18,310 bases of DNA from Amphiplicatus sp046296195 (lineage in GTDB: Bacteria; Pseudomonadota; Alphaproteobacteria; Caulobacterales; Parvularculaceae), in assembly GCA_046296195.1 (NCBI GenBank), contig JBKBLR010000046.1:1-18310 (forward strand). Direction: 5' to 3'. How positions within the stretch are numbered: position 1 is the stretch's first letter; each line of letters opens with the position of its first letter. The notes beneath the pieces are model-generated. The model searched no databases, had not been told where the DNA came from, and saw only the letters and a program-made list of their open reading frames with translations. Both the position numbers and the translations under genes were made by a program. Shown one piece after another: positions 9,946 through 17,125 of this stretch.

Positions 9946-11361
9946 TCAGTCCCGGCCGAACACGGCGCCCATCGCGGTCATCAAAGGCGCCGCCGCCAAG
10001 GTGGTGATGAGCGCCATTGAGCCGGCGAAAAGCGCCGCCTCGGTCCCTGCGCTCCAAAGCCCGCCGGCTTCGGCCGATGCAAGCGCCGAGAGCGCAAGGA
10101 TTGACGCCGCAACAAAGCTAAACAGACTCTCCGACAACGCGCGCTGCGTCACCTCGAACGCTTTGCGGCGCCCCCCGCGATTGTCGCGCCAGGCAAGAAT
10201 GAGCGGCGCGGCAAGCACCGCCGCGAGCGCGAGCGCGACGATGCGGACGTTTTCAGGGGGGCCGCCGGAGAATAGCCGCTCGGCGCCCCAAATCGACAGA
10301 CGACTTGCGACGATAAGAAGCACGACGAGAAGCAAGGCGCTGCGAACCGACACCAAAATCAGCAGAGCAACCGCAAACGTGGTCAGGATCACCACGATCT
10401 CCGCAAGCGAGGCCGCCGCCTGCGAGTCGAAGCCGGCCACGACCGTCATGATGAGCAGGATGGCGACGGCGGCGATCGATGAACTCGGCGGCGCCAATCT
10501 GCGAACGCGCCGCATAAAGGCCTGCAGCCCGGCGCGGCGCCGGTTTTCTTCAACCGTCATCGTTTCCGACGGCGTTTTGAGGGCCAGCGCCGCGACACCC
10601 ATGACAAGGGTCGGCATCAGCCCGGCGGCGGGAGCGCCCGCGCCGGCGAGCGCGGCCGACTGCGCCGAGCCGTCGACCAGAAAGGCCCCGGCGGCGAGCG
10701 CGATCGTCGTCAAGGCAATGCCGAGCAACGCCGGCGCGAAGACGCCCTGCGCTGCGCGCGCGGCGGCGCCTGATGGCGCGCCGCCGGCGGCGAAGGCGCT
10801 GGCGAACCCCGCCGAAAGGAACACGGCGAGCGCCGACGACGCCGAAGCTGCAGCGCCCAGCGCCGCTCCGGCCGCCGGAACGGCGCCCTGGCGCGCAGCC
10901 TCGATTGCAACGATGGAAAGCCCGCCGGCGAGCCCCAGCAGCGACGCGCAAAGGCCAACCAACGCCAAACGAAGATGACCGCGCCACAAGGGCGCGCCAA
11001 TCGACAGCACGCCTGAAGCGAATGCAGCAAAGCCGAGCGCGGTCGCCACTTTGACCCCGCCGACCTCAACGCCGCTCTGAAGGGCGAGACGGCGCAAGGC
11101 GAGGATGAGACCGGCGGCGACGCCGGCGTAAAAGAGGCGAAGCCAGAAGTTGCGCGGCGAGAACGCGGCGATCACCGCCGGCGCAAGCGTCATCGCCGCA
11201 AAAGCGCCAAGAAAGGAATAGGAGACGGTTGTAAAGGATGGCGGCGCGCTGCGGTAGGCGGCGGCCGCGAGCGCGGTTATTCCAACGGCGACGACGCTAG
11301 AAGCAAGGACCGGCCGGGCGGCCGTCAACTCGCCGAAAAAATTCATCCCACGCTCGCGCAC
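9946..11361 (-). CDS. Polytopic membrane protein of unknown function
   Basis: This 471-residue, strongly hydrophobic, Ala-rich protein has about 14 possible TM segments along its length. They fall into two blocks separated by a charged cytosolic loop near residues 265-292 (KTPSETMTVEENRRR, AFMRRVRRLAPPSS). A second charged loop (WRDNRGGRRKAFEVTQRALSE, about 393-415) precedes the last two helices. No transporter signature, binding motif or catalytic residue was recognised. The GTG at 11361 is chosen because GGGGAG lies 4 nt before it; an in-frame ATG at 11346 is the alternative. It lies 22 nt downstream of the DUF3126 gene and is probably co-transcribed with it. An efflux or export role is possible but unsupported. 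Confidence 0.8.
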   Translation of the reverse strand: MRERGMNFFGELTAARPVLASSVVAVGITALAAAAYRSAPPSFTTVSYSFLGAFAAMTLAPAVIAAFSPRNFWLRLFYAGVAAGLILALRRLALQSGVEVGGVKVATALGFAAFASGVLSIGAPLWRGHLRLALVGLCASLLGLAGGLSIVAIEAARQGAVPAAGAALGAAASASSALAVFLSAGFASAFAAGGAPSGAAARAAQGVFAPALLGIALTTIALAAGAFLVDGSAQSAALAGAGAPAAGLMPTLVMGVAALALKTPSETMTVEENRRRAGLQAFMRRVRRLAPPSSSIAAVAILLIMTVVAGFDSQAAASLAEIVVILTTFAVALLILVSVRSALLLVVLLIVASRLSIWGAERLFSGGPPENVRIVALALAAVLAAPLILAWRDNRGGRRKAFEVTQRALSESLFSFVAASILALSALASAEAGGLWSAGTEAALFAGSMALITTLAAAPLMTAMGAVFGRD

Positions 11362-11383
11362 GCATCTCCCCGACGAGGCGTCA

Positions 11384-11605
11384 TCAGCCTGCGCGATCCG
11401 GCAGATCCTCGTCGAGGATCGCCATGTTGAACTGGTAGCAAAGGTCGCCGTCTTCCTCGTCGCGGAAAATCACGCCCAGGAACTCGTCGCCGAAATAGAC
11501 CTCGGCGGAATCCTTCTTGTTCGGCCGCCCTCGAACGCTGAGATTGCCGAGCCCGAACTTGGTGCGGAAAAATTGCTGAAGTCGAGCGATTTCAAAGGGA
11601 TCCAT
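11384..11605 (-). CDS. DUF3126 family protein
   Basis: This 73-residue small cytosolic protein matches the alphaproteobacteria-specific DUF3126 family from end to end (FRTKFGLGNLSVRGR, KKDSAEVYFGDEFLGVIFRDEEDGDLCYQFNMAILDEDL). The function of the family is not established. The compact acidic beta-rich sequence suggests a small adaptor or regulator. The ATG at 11605 has no clear SD, but no alternative start exists and the conserved sequence begins right after it. It is first in a two-gene minus-strand unit with the polytopic membrane protein, and divergent from the copper-chaperone gene with 152 bp between. Confidence 0.92.
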   Translation of the reverse strand: MDPFEIARLQQFFRTKFGLGNLSVRGRPNKKDSAEVYFGDEFLGVIFRDEEDGDLCYQFNMAILDEDLPDRAG

Positions 11606-11757
11606 GGCAAATCATTTGTTGCTGATGCGGCCTTCTTAGCCCCATCCGCCTTGGGCGCAAATGGCGTGCGGCCAAATCCCGCCCCGCGGCATCGCGCGAT
11701 CTCGCCTTTGCTGGCGGCGCGTGGGAATAATCGCCGGGACAACGAAGGACTCATCCG

Positions 11758-12249
11758 ATGAAACCCCCCCTGGTTCTCGCCGCCGCCCTCGCCCTCGTCG
11801 CCTGCGCCAGGCCCCAGACGGCCGAGACCAAGGCCGCCGATTGCGCTGCGGCGGAAGGCGGCGCACTCAAGGTCGAAAAAGCCTGGGTGCGCGCCCAGGC
11901 CGACGCTTCCGGCATGAGCGCAGCCTATTTCAGCCTCTGCAATGCCGGCATGACCCCGGTGACGATCGAGGGCCTGTCGACGCCGGCGGCGGGCCTCATC
12001 GAGCTTCACGAAACGACGCGCGACCCGAACGGCGTCGTTTCGATGGCGCCGACAGGACCGATCACGCTTGCGCCTGGCGAGGCGGTCATTTTCGAACCGG
12101 GCGGTAAGCACGCAATGCTGATGAGCCTTGCAGAACCAATCGCCGAGGGCGCGACCGTCAGCCTGACGCTCGAGCTTGCGGACGGGTCGACGATTGAGAC
12201 TGCGGCCGAAGCCAAATCCGTCGCAGACGCCGCCGCGCACCATCACTAA
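11758..12249 (+). CDS. PCu(A)C copper chaperone lipoprotein
   Basis: This 163-residue periplasmic lipoprotein has an LVAC lipobox, so Cys16 should be lipidated after signal-peptidase II cleavage. The PCu(A)C (DUF461) domain spans about residues 38-150. Copper-ligand residues are visible as H84, M96, H118 and M120 (HAM), with exactly 21 residues between M96 and H118, matching the M-x21-HxM spacing of this family. Members pass Cu(I) to the CuA site of cytochrome c oxidase or manage periplasmic copper. The C-terminus ends in HHH, an extra potential metal site. The SD GAAGGA lies 8 nt before the ATG. No Sco or oxidase gene is adjacent. Its stop overlaps the stop of convergent cysE by 4 nt. Confidence 0.92.
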   Translation: MKPPLVLAAALALVACARPQTAETKAADCAAAEGGALKVEKAWVRAQADASGMSAAYFSLCNAGMTPVTIEGLSTPAAGLIELHETTRDPNGVVSMAPTGPITLAPGEAVIFEPGGKHAMLMSLAEPIAEGATVSLTLELADGSTIETAAEAKSVADAAAHHH

Positions 12250-13082
12250 TCGAAACGCTGGTCCATCGAGATCGCCGGCGATTTCGCGCAGTCGCCGACC
12301 GGCTTGGCGGGCACGCCGGCGACCGTGCAGCCGGGCCTGACAGGATGAAGCACGACGCTGCCGGCCGCGACCTTGGCGTTCTCGCCGACCTCGATATTGC
12401 CGAGCACCTTGGCGCCGACGCTGATAAGGGCGCCGCGGCGGATCTTCGGATGCCGGTCGCCGACTTCCTTGCCGGTGCCGCCGAGCGTGACGTTCTGGAG
12501 AATCGAGACGTCGTCTTCGATCACCGCCGTCTCGCCGATGACGACGCCCGTCGCATGGTCGATGAAGACGCCCTTGCCGATCGTCGTCGCCGGGTGGATG
12601 TCGACCTGGAAAAGCTCCGACATGCGGCTTTGCAGATAAAGCGCAAGCGGGCGCCGCTCGTGACGCCAGAGCCAGTTGGCGACGCGCTGCGACTGCAGCG
12701 ACAGATAGCCCTTGAAATAAAGGAAGGGCTGCACGAATTCGCTGCAGGCCGGATCACGCTCATAGACCGCGATGATGTCCGCCAGGCCCGCTTCGACGAT
12801 CTTCGGCTCATCGCGATAAGCATCGAGAAAGATCTCGCGCCACAAAAGTGCGTTCATGTCGGCGTCAGCGAGCTTGTGCGCGAGTCGATAAGAAAGAGCG
12901 TCTTCGAAAGTCTGATGGTTAAGGACGTTGGCGTGGAGAAAGCTCGCCAGCGCCGGCTCTTGCGCCGCCGCAGCCAACGCCTCGCTGCGCATTCGCGGCC
13001 ACGTCTGATGATGGGCGAGCTTGATGATCTTCGTCGACGACATCGTCTTACCCGGCTTCTTTCCTGCCCGCCTTTGCCTCAT
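12246..13082 (-). CDS. cysE: Serine O-acetyltransferase
   Basis: CysE transfers acetyl from acetyl-CoA to L-serine, the first step of cysteine synthesis in the cytosol. The 278-residue length fits the E. coli enzyme (273). The N-terminal helical SATase domain (about 25-155) is followed by left-handed beta-helix hexapeptide repeats (about 160-262). Active-site blocks are intact: QVDIHP (159-164), DHATGVVIGE with H176 (175-184), GGTGKEVGDRHPKIR with H211 (201-215), GAKVLGNIEVG. The ATG at 13082 overlaps the NUDIX stop as ATGA, implying coupling; an in-frame ATG at 13043 is an alternative start. It is last in the queF-PPIase-NUDIX-cysE run. The C-terminus lacks an obvious terminal Ile for docking O-acetylserine sulfhydrylase (it ends DQRFD). 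Confidence 0.95.
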   Translation of the reverse strand: MRQRRAGKKPGKTMSSTKIIKLAHHQTWPRMRSEALAAAAQEPALASFLHANVLNHQTFEDALSYRLAHKLADADMNALLWREIFLDAYRDEPKIVEAGLADIIAVYERDPACSEFVQPFLYFKGYLSLQSQRVANWLWRHERRPLALYLQSRMSELFQVDIHPATTIGKGVFIDHATGVVIGETAVIEDDVSILQNVTLGGTGKEVGDRHPKIRRGALISVGAKVLGNIEVGENAKVAAGSVVLHPVRPGCTVAGVPAKPVGDCAKSPAISMDQRFD

Positions 13083-13687
13083 GGTCGCATCAGAATGAGG
13101 CGGGCGACGTCCTCCGGCAACGCCCCGGCCCGGGCCAGCGCCGCCGCCTTCAGAACCATGATTATAGTAAGGGAGTCGCGAATGTCGCCCTTCAGCACCA
13201 TTTCGTGAAGGTCAGAAAAGCTGACCCTGCGATAAGCCAATACCTCGTCTGGCTCCGGGCGGGGCGCGCCCGGCGTCAGCCCCCAGGCGAGGAAGCAGAC
13301 GCCCTTCTCGTCGGTCACCGAATTCGAAAGGTCGAACTCGGCGAATTTGAACCAATGGGCGGCGCGGTAGCCGGTCTCTTCCAGAAGTTCACGTTCCGCC
13401 GAGACTTGCGGGTCGATACCGGTTTTCCCGCCCCCCTCCGGCAGCTCCCAGCTATAGGCGTCATGCGGAAACCGGTGCTGGCCGACGAGCGTCGTCATGC
13501 CGTCGGAGTCGAGCGGCAATACGCCGACGGCGAGGTTTGCGAAGGAGACGACGCCATATTGGCCGAGCGCCCCGTCGGGCCGCGTGACCACATAATCGGT
13601 CACCGCGATCCACGGGTTCACATAGACGGCGCTTGATGACCGCACCGTCCAGGGGCCGACCAGGTCGCCGTTTCGATATGGGCTCAA
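13079..13687 (-). CDS. NUDIX hydrolase
   Basis: This 202-residue cytosolic NUDIX enzyme hydrolyses a nucleoside diphosphate linked to another group; ADP-ribose- or sugar-nucleotide-like substrates are plausible from overall length and layout. The NUDIX box lies at about 85-107 (GGGKTGIDPQVSAERELLEETGY) with the metal-binding REL-LEE core (R99-E100...E103-E104) intact. The box's first conserved Glu is Ile91, as in a known subgroup carrying ELPEGGG before the box. The start is TTG at 13687, overlapping the PPIase stop (TTGA). No ATG is available before the conserved body. The next gene, cysE, overlaps its stop by 4 nt. The exact substrate is not determinable here. Confidence 0.9.
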   Translation of the reverse strand: MSPYRNGDLVGPWTVRSSSAVYVNPWIAVTDYVVTRPDGALGQYGVVSFANLAVGVLPLDSDGMTTLVGQHRFPHDAYSWELPEGGGKTGIDPQVSAERELLEETGYRAAHWFKFAEFDLSNSVTDEKGVCFLAWGLTPGAPRPEPDEVLAYRRVSFSDLHEMVLKGDIRDSLTIIMVLKAAALARAGALPEDVARLILMRP

Positions 13688-14583
13688 TTTACGGGCTTGT
13701 CAGTTTTCGAGGTCGCGCGAACAGGAACCGGCAGCTGGCAGACATCGAGATAATCCGGCCGGAAATGAAAGAAAGCTTCAGGCCGGTTGCGACGCGCCTC
13801 GGCGTAGTCGGCGAAGATGGGCCGCGCGCTGTCCAGAATTTCGAAGGTCTCGCGCTCCGCGGGCGGTAAGTCGGCCGCGACGCGGATGGAGACGATCTTC
13901 TCGCCGATGTCGTCGGTCTTTTCCTGCGGCGGCTCAATGCGGCGCAGCGCCTGCAGATGCTGCATGCCCGCGATCACCCGTCCGAACACGGACATGTTAC
14001 GATCGAGATAGCGTTGCGGCTGCAAGGCCACATAAAACTCGGTCGAGGCCGTGTCGCGCCCGTCTTCCCGGCCGAAGGCGAAGGCGCCCGCGCAATGAAG
14101 GTGCCAGGCGGCGCCGCTTCCCGCGTCAAACCCCGTGGGCAGGCTGGCGACGAAGCCTGCCGCCGGCGCAAAGCCGTCGACATCCTTCAGCGCATTGAAC
14201 GAATAGCCCTTGGCGAGCGGACCTTCAAATTCGGCCTTCAGGATCCTCTTCGACGTTTTTGTTTTCTTCTCGCCGAACGGATCGCCGCCCTGTGCGACGA
14301 AACCGTCGATCACGCGGTAAAAGGAGAGCCCATCGTAAAAGCCCTCGCGGGCGAGTTTTTTCACCTGCGCGACATGCTTCGGCGCGAGCGCCGGCGACAG
14401 GGCGACATAGACCCGGCCGCGCTCGAGCTCGATGACGAGCATTTCTTCGGCGGGAATTTCCCGCCAATCCTCGGGCGCCGACTCCGCGAGGATCTCGGCC
14501 CCTGATTTCTTCCCTTCAAGCGGCTCTGCGAAGGCGGACGCCGCCGACAAGGCGCCGCATACGGACAAGATCGCCGCTCTCAT
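13684..14583 (-). CDS. Periplasmic cyclophilin-type peptidyl-prolyl isomerase
   Basis: This 299-residue exported proline isomerase should help protein folding in the periplasm. Residues 1-19 form a signal peptide (AFA before EPLEGKK). The cyclophilin domain covers about 46-235, with FYRVIDGFVAQGGDP (88-102; catalytic Arg90, Gln98), an Ala/Phe-rich core, STEFYVALQPQRYLDR (180-195) and SVFGRVIAGM (198-207). It is larger than a minimal cyclophilin, because of an N-terminal 25-residue linker, an insert around 135-165 and a C-terminal extension (240-299). The ATG at 14583 has GAGG/GATGAGG upstream and lies 3 nt after the queF stop. Its own stop overlaps the NUDIX start. Confidence 0.93.
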   Translation of the reverse strand: MRAAILSVCGALSAASAFAEPLEGKKSGAEILAESAPEDWREIPAEEMLVIELERGRVYVALSPALAPKHVAQVKKLAREGFYDGLSFYRVIDGFVAQGGDPFGEKKTKTSKRILKAEFEGPLAKGYSFNALKDVDGFAPAAGFVASLPTGFDAGSGAAWHLHCAGAFAFGREDGRDTASTEFYVALQPQRYLDRNMSVFGRVIAGMQHLQALRRIEPPQEKTDDIGEKIVSIRVAADLPPAERETFEILDSARPIFADYAEARRNRPEAFFHFRPDYLDVCQLPVPVRATSKTDKPVN

Positions 14584-14586
14584 GCC

Positions 14587-15108
14587 TCATCCTCTTCCGC
14601 GATAAGGCGAAACGCCGGTGTTGGGAATCCACAGTCCCTTCGGCGGCTCGCCGGTCTGATAGAAAACGTCGATCGGAATGCCGCCGCGAGGATACCAATA
14701 GCCGGCGATGCGCAACCAGTGGGGGCGCGCCGCGGCGACGATGCGCCTCGCGATGGTCACAGTGCAGTCCTCATGAAAAGCGCCGTGATTGCGGAACGAG
14801 GCGAGAAAGAGCTTCAAGGACTTCGACTCGATGAGCTTGCGCGCCGGCGCATAGTCAATGACGAGATGGGCGAAATCGGGCTGGCCGGTCACGGGGCAGA
14901 GCGAGGTGAACTCAGGGGCCGTAAAACGGGCGAGATAAAGCGTTTCGCCTTGGGGGTTCGGCACGGTCTCAAGCACCGCCGCCGCCGGCGAGGCCGGCGT
15001 ATCCGTCACGCGGCCGAGCTGGCGCAATGACGGCGCCGCGCCGCCTTTCGCCGCCGTCAGCCGCCTTGCGGTTTTTCCGCCTTGCTTGCTCGTTCGTTCC
15101 GACGTCAT
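14587..15108 (-). CDS. queF: NADPH-dependent 7-cyano-7-deazaguanine reductase QueF
   Basis: QueF reduces preQ0 to preQ1 with NADPH in queuosine tRNA modification. From the chosen start it has 173 residues, the short type-I form. The nucleophile Cys71 sits in SLCPVTGQPDFA (69-80) with the acid Asp78. The QueF signature E94-SKSLKLFLASFRNHGAFHED follows (94-114), and GGIPIDVF (142-149) supports the fold. The ATG at 15108 is preferred over TTG 15168, which would add 20 unconserved residues. The N-terminal 45 residues are basic and variable. It is first in a tight minus-strand run with the PPIase (3-nt gap). No preQ1 riboswitch was recognised upstream. The other queuosine genes are not in this window. 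Confidence 0.95.
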   Translation of the reverse strand: MTSERTSKQGGKTARRLTAAKGGAAPSLRQLGRVTDTPASPAAAVLETVPNPQGETLYLARFTAPEFTSLCPVTGQPDFAHLVIDYAPARKLIESKSLKLFLASFRNHGAFHEDCTVTIARRIVAAARPHWLRIAGYWYPRGGIPIDVFYQTGEPPKGLWIPNTGVSPYRGRG

Positions 15109-15228
15109 CGCCGCCCGCTCTTGGAAAACGCCCGAGAGGTATCGGCGCCCGCCGCGCCCGTAAAGCAACCGATGGCGTCGCGATTGTGACGCCCGCCCGT
15201 GCAGCCCGCAACCGGGGCGCCGGAGCGG

Positions 15229-15257
15229 TGGACAAGCCGCCAGCCCTTTCCTATAAG
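15229..15257 (+). promoter_or_regulatory. Promoter of the tRNA-Phe gene
   Basis: The -35 is TGGACA (15229-15234, one mismatch to TTGACA), followed by a 17-bp spacer and a -10 of TATAAG (15252-15257). This puts initiation near 15264, some 35 nt before the tRNA 5' end, and fits a strong housekeeping tRNA promoter. Confidence 0.7.
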
Positions 15258-15298
15258 CCGCGCTCCGCCAGCCGGGGCTCCAAGGCCCCTGACGGCGC

Positions 15299-15374
<76 letters not shown>

Positions 15375-15452
15375 TCAGCCCGAGGCCTTGCATGCGGGCC
15401 GCCGGACCTTTTCACCTACCCAAATCTTCACCTGCGCAAATCAAAACGAATT

Positions 15453-15484
15453 CGGCCAGCCGCGGCGGTGCGCCGGGCTGGCCG
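15453..15484 (-). terminator. Possible terminator of the secreted four-cysteine gene
   Basis: A perfect 9-bp stem (CGGCCAGCC at 15453-15461 with GGCTGGCCG at 15476-15484) lies 20 nt beyond the stop of the gene ending at 15505. On the minus strand it is followed by AATTCGTTTTG, an interrupted T-run, so termination could be only moderate. Confidence 0.55.
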
Positions 15485-15504
15485 CGTTCAACCGAGCGTC
15501 CTTG

Positions 15505-15942
15505 TCACTTCTTCGTCTTCAGCGAACCGAAATCGAAGAGGTAGAAGGACTGCGTTGACGTGCCGACGCGGCGGCATTCAAAACCGCCGGCCCCGTCATC
15601 AACGAAGGAAAAGGTAATGAAGGCGAAATCCGACGTCGCCTGGATGGCGCCGAGCAGGTCAGCGTCCTGCGTGAAACACAGGACCTGATCGTCCGCCGCG
15701 TCGCGGGCCTGGCAAAAGCCGGTGCGAATGAGGGATCCGCCGGCAGTGCGCGTCGTCCGCGTCCCGCAGCCGATGAAGACATCGGGGTCAGCGTCCATTC
15801 GCGCAGACAGCTGGTCGCCAAGCGCGACCCCCGCCGCCAGATCGACATCGACCGGCGCGGGTTGTGCGAAGCCGGCATAGGCCGGCGCGGCGAGCACGAC
15901 GGCGAAGGCGCTGCCGATCGCCAGATGTTTTCTCATACTCAT
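15505..15942 (-). CDS. Secreted four-cysteine hypothetical protein
   Basis: This 145-residue protein has a clear signal peptide (residues 1-23, ending AYA before GFAQPAP), so it is periplasmic or secreted. The mature part has exactly four cysteines (59, 77, 89, 123), enough for two disulfides. It also has motifs that look conserved: FIGCG (56-60), GFCQA (75-79), TSDFAFITFSF (103-113) and GTSTQSFYLF (127-136). I recall similar uncharacterised bacterial proteins but no named family or function. The SD GGAG lies about 8 nt before the ATG at 15942. It starts 29 nt after the stop of the TM/coiled-coil gene and is probably in one transcript with it. Confidence 0.85.
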   Translation of the reverse strand: MSMRKHLAIGSAFAVVLAAPAYAGFAQPAPVDVDLAAGVALGDQLSARMDADPDVFIGCGTRTTRTAGGSLIRTGFCQARDAADDQVLCFTQDADLLGAIQATSDFAFITFSFVDDGAGGFECRRVGTSTQSFYLFDFGSLKTKK

Positions 15943-15971
15943 TCAGGCGCTCCTCTCTCCAAAAAAACCGA

Positions 15972-16463
15972 TTACATGCGGGCCTTCAACGAACCGTTTG
16001 ACACGGCCCGGCTGAGCTGGGACAGCGCCTGACGGCGCTGTTCGGCAGGAAGTTCAGCGATCTGCATCTCCAGCGCAGCCATTTCAGCTTCGCTTGCCGA
16101 CCCCTTCGCGATCAGGCGGCGCATTTGCTGCTGAACGTCTGTAAAAGCGCGGTCTGTCTGCGCGGTGCGTTCAGGCGCGGGCGACGGCGCCGCCACGGAG
16201 CCTTCGGCGAGCGTCGCCTTCAGCGCGGCGAATTCGTCGCGCAGGATTGCGCGAATTTCACCCTCAATAAGGCTGGAGGACGACAAGGGAGAGGCCGTCG
16301 CACCAGGATTGTTCAGATCAGCGCGCGTGAGCGCGGCCGCCATCGCGGCGTCGACCCTTTTCTCAAGATCGGACGTTCTGAAGAATAGCGCCGCGACGAG
16401 CACTGTCTGCACGCCGACAAGAATGAACAGCGGAGACCTGAAACCTTCCAAAGCTTCCCCCAA
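15972..16463 (-). CDS. Membrane-anchored coiled-coil hypothetical protein
   Basis: I do not recognise this 163-residue protein. One N-terminal TM helix (about 11-28, PLFILVGVQTVLVAALFF) precedes a soluble part made of heptad-like helices (about 32-50 and 66-87). An Ala/Pro linker (89-98) follows, then a helical C-terminal region (104-155) rich in Glu, Gln, Ala and Arg. This suggests an inner-membrane protein with a periplasmic helical domain. The start at TTG 16463 is the earliest available and lacks a good SD; a later TTG at 16451 is possible. It precedes the secreted four-cysteine gene by 29 nt on the same strand. High GC at third positions and a clean hydropathy profile support it as a real gene. 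Confidence 0.65.
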   Translation of the reverse strand: MGEALEGFRSPLFILVGVQTVLVAALFFRTSDLEKRVDAAMAAALTRADLNNPGATASPLSSSSLIEGEIRAILRDEFAALKATLAEGSVAAPSPAPERTAQTDRAFTDVQQQMRRLIAKGSASEAEMAALEMQIAELPAEQRRQALSQLSRAVSNGSLKARM

Positions 16464-16678
16464 CGAAGCTTCGCGCCGACCCTGCGTCGGGATACCGCAT
16501 AGCGTACCTCACTGCGGCTTTAATGCAATCGGCGCGTTTCACGGCCGAGGGCGGCCGGCAAGGCTTTGCAACCGAGGGGAGGTCTTGCGTGTTTTCCTCC
16601 CGATTTTCAGCCTGACGCCTTTGGAGCGCCCAAGGCGCCGCCGAAAAGATGACGACGGGGCCAGTGGCGCGCCGATGA

Positions 16679-17125
16679 TCAGTCGCGTTCTGAGACCTGC
16701 TTCAGGTAGGCGATGATGTCCGCGCGCACCGAGGGATCCGAGACGGAAAACCCCATACGCTGGCCGGGGATGAAAGCCTCAGGCCCTGAGAGCCAGCGAT
16801 CGAGGCTCGCCGCCTCCCAGACGACGCCCGACGCCCTTAGCGCGGGTGAATAGTCAAAATCGGCGACCGATCCGGCCTTCCGTCCGTATACGCCCCGATG
16901 CATCGGTCCGATGCGGCTTGCGTCAAGCGAGTGACAGCCGCCGCAGCGGGCGTCATAGGCCGCAGCGCCGCGGGCGGCATCGCCGGCGGCGAGGATTTCG
17001 GCGGTCGTCGCCAGCTTCGCCGCAGCGTCCGCCGCGGGCGGGAAAAGGTTCGCCGCGGCGAAGGGCGCGGCGAGAACGAGGCCTGCCCAGATGATCCGGT
17101 GCGCCGCGCGATGATGTGGAGTCAT
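16679..17125 (-). CDS. Periplasmic c-type cytochrome
   Basis: This 148-residue class I cytochrome c carries electrons in the periplasm. A signal peptide or N-terminal anchor covers about residues 10-34 (WAGLVLAAPFAAANLF, PPAADAAA). The heme is attached at C61-G-G-C64-H65, and the second axial ligand is likely Met124 in IPGQRMGF. RIGPMHRGVYGRKAG (71-85) is typical of the cytochrome c2/mitochondrial type. The start ATG at 17125 overlaps the stop of the upstream Rieske-reductase gene (ATGA), so the two are translationally coupled. The cytochrome is therefore the likely redox partner of that membrane protein. Confidence 0.93.
   Translation of the reverse strand: MTPHHRAAHRIIWAGLVLAAPFAAANLFPPAADAAAKLATTAEILAAGDAARGAAAYDARCGGCHSLDASRIGPMHRGVYGRKAGSVADFDYSPALRASGVVWEAASLDRWLSGPEAFIPGQRMGFSVSDPSVRADIIAYLKQVSERD

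Noticed and set aside
9704..10978. 424-codon plus-strand frame
   Set aside because: It is antisense to the polytopic membrane protein, whose hydropathy is coherent; the plus-strand product is Ser/Ala/Arg low complexity.
12345..13208. 287-codon plus-strand frame
   Set aside because: It is antisense to cysE, which has intact active-site motifs.
15109..15228. preQ1 riboswitch upstream of queF
   Set aside because: The short region before the ATG shows no recognisable preQ1 aptamer pattern and is very GC-rich.
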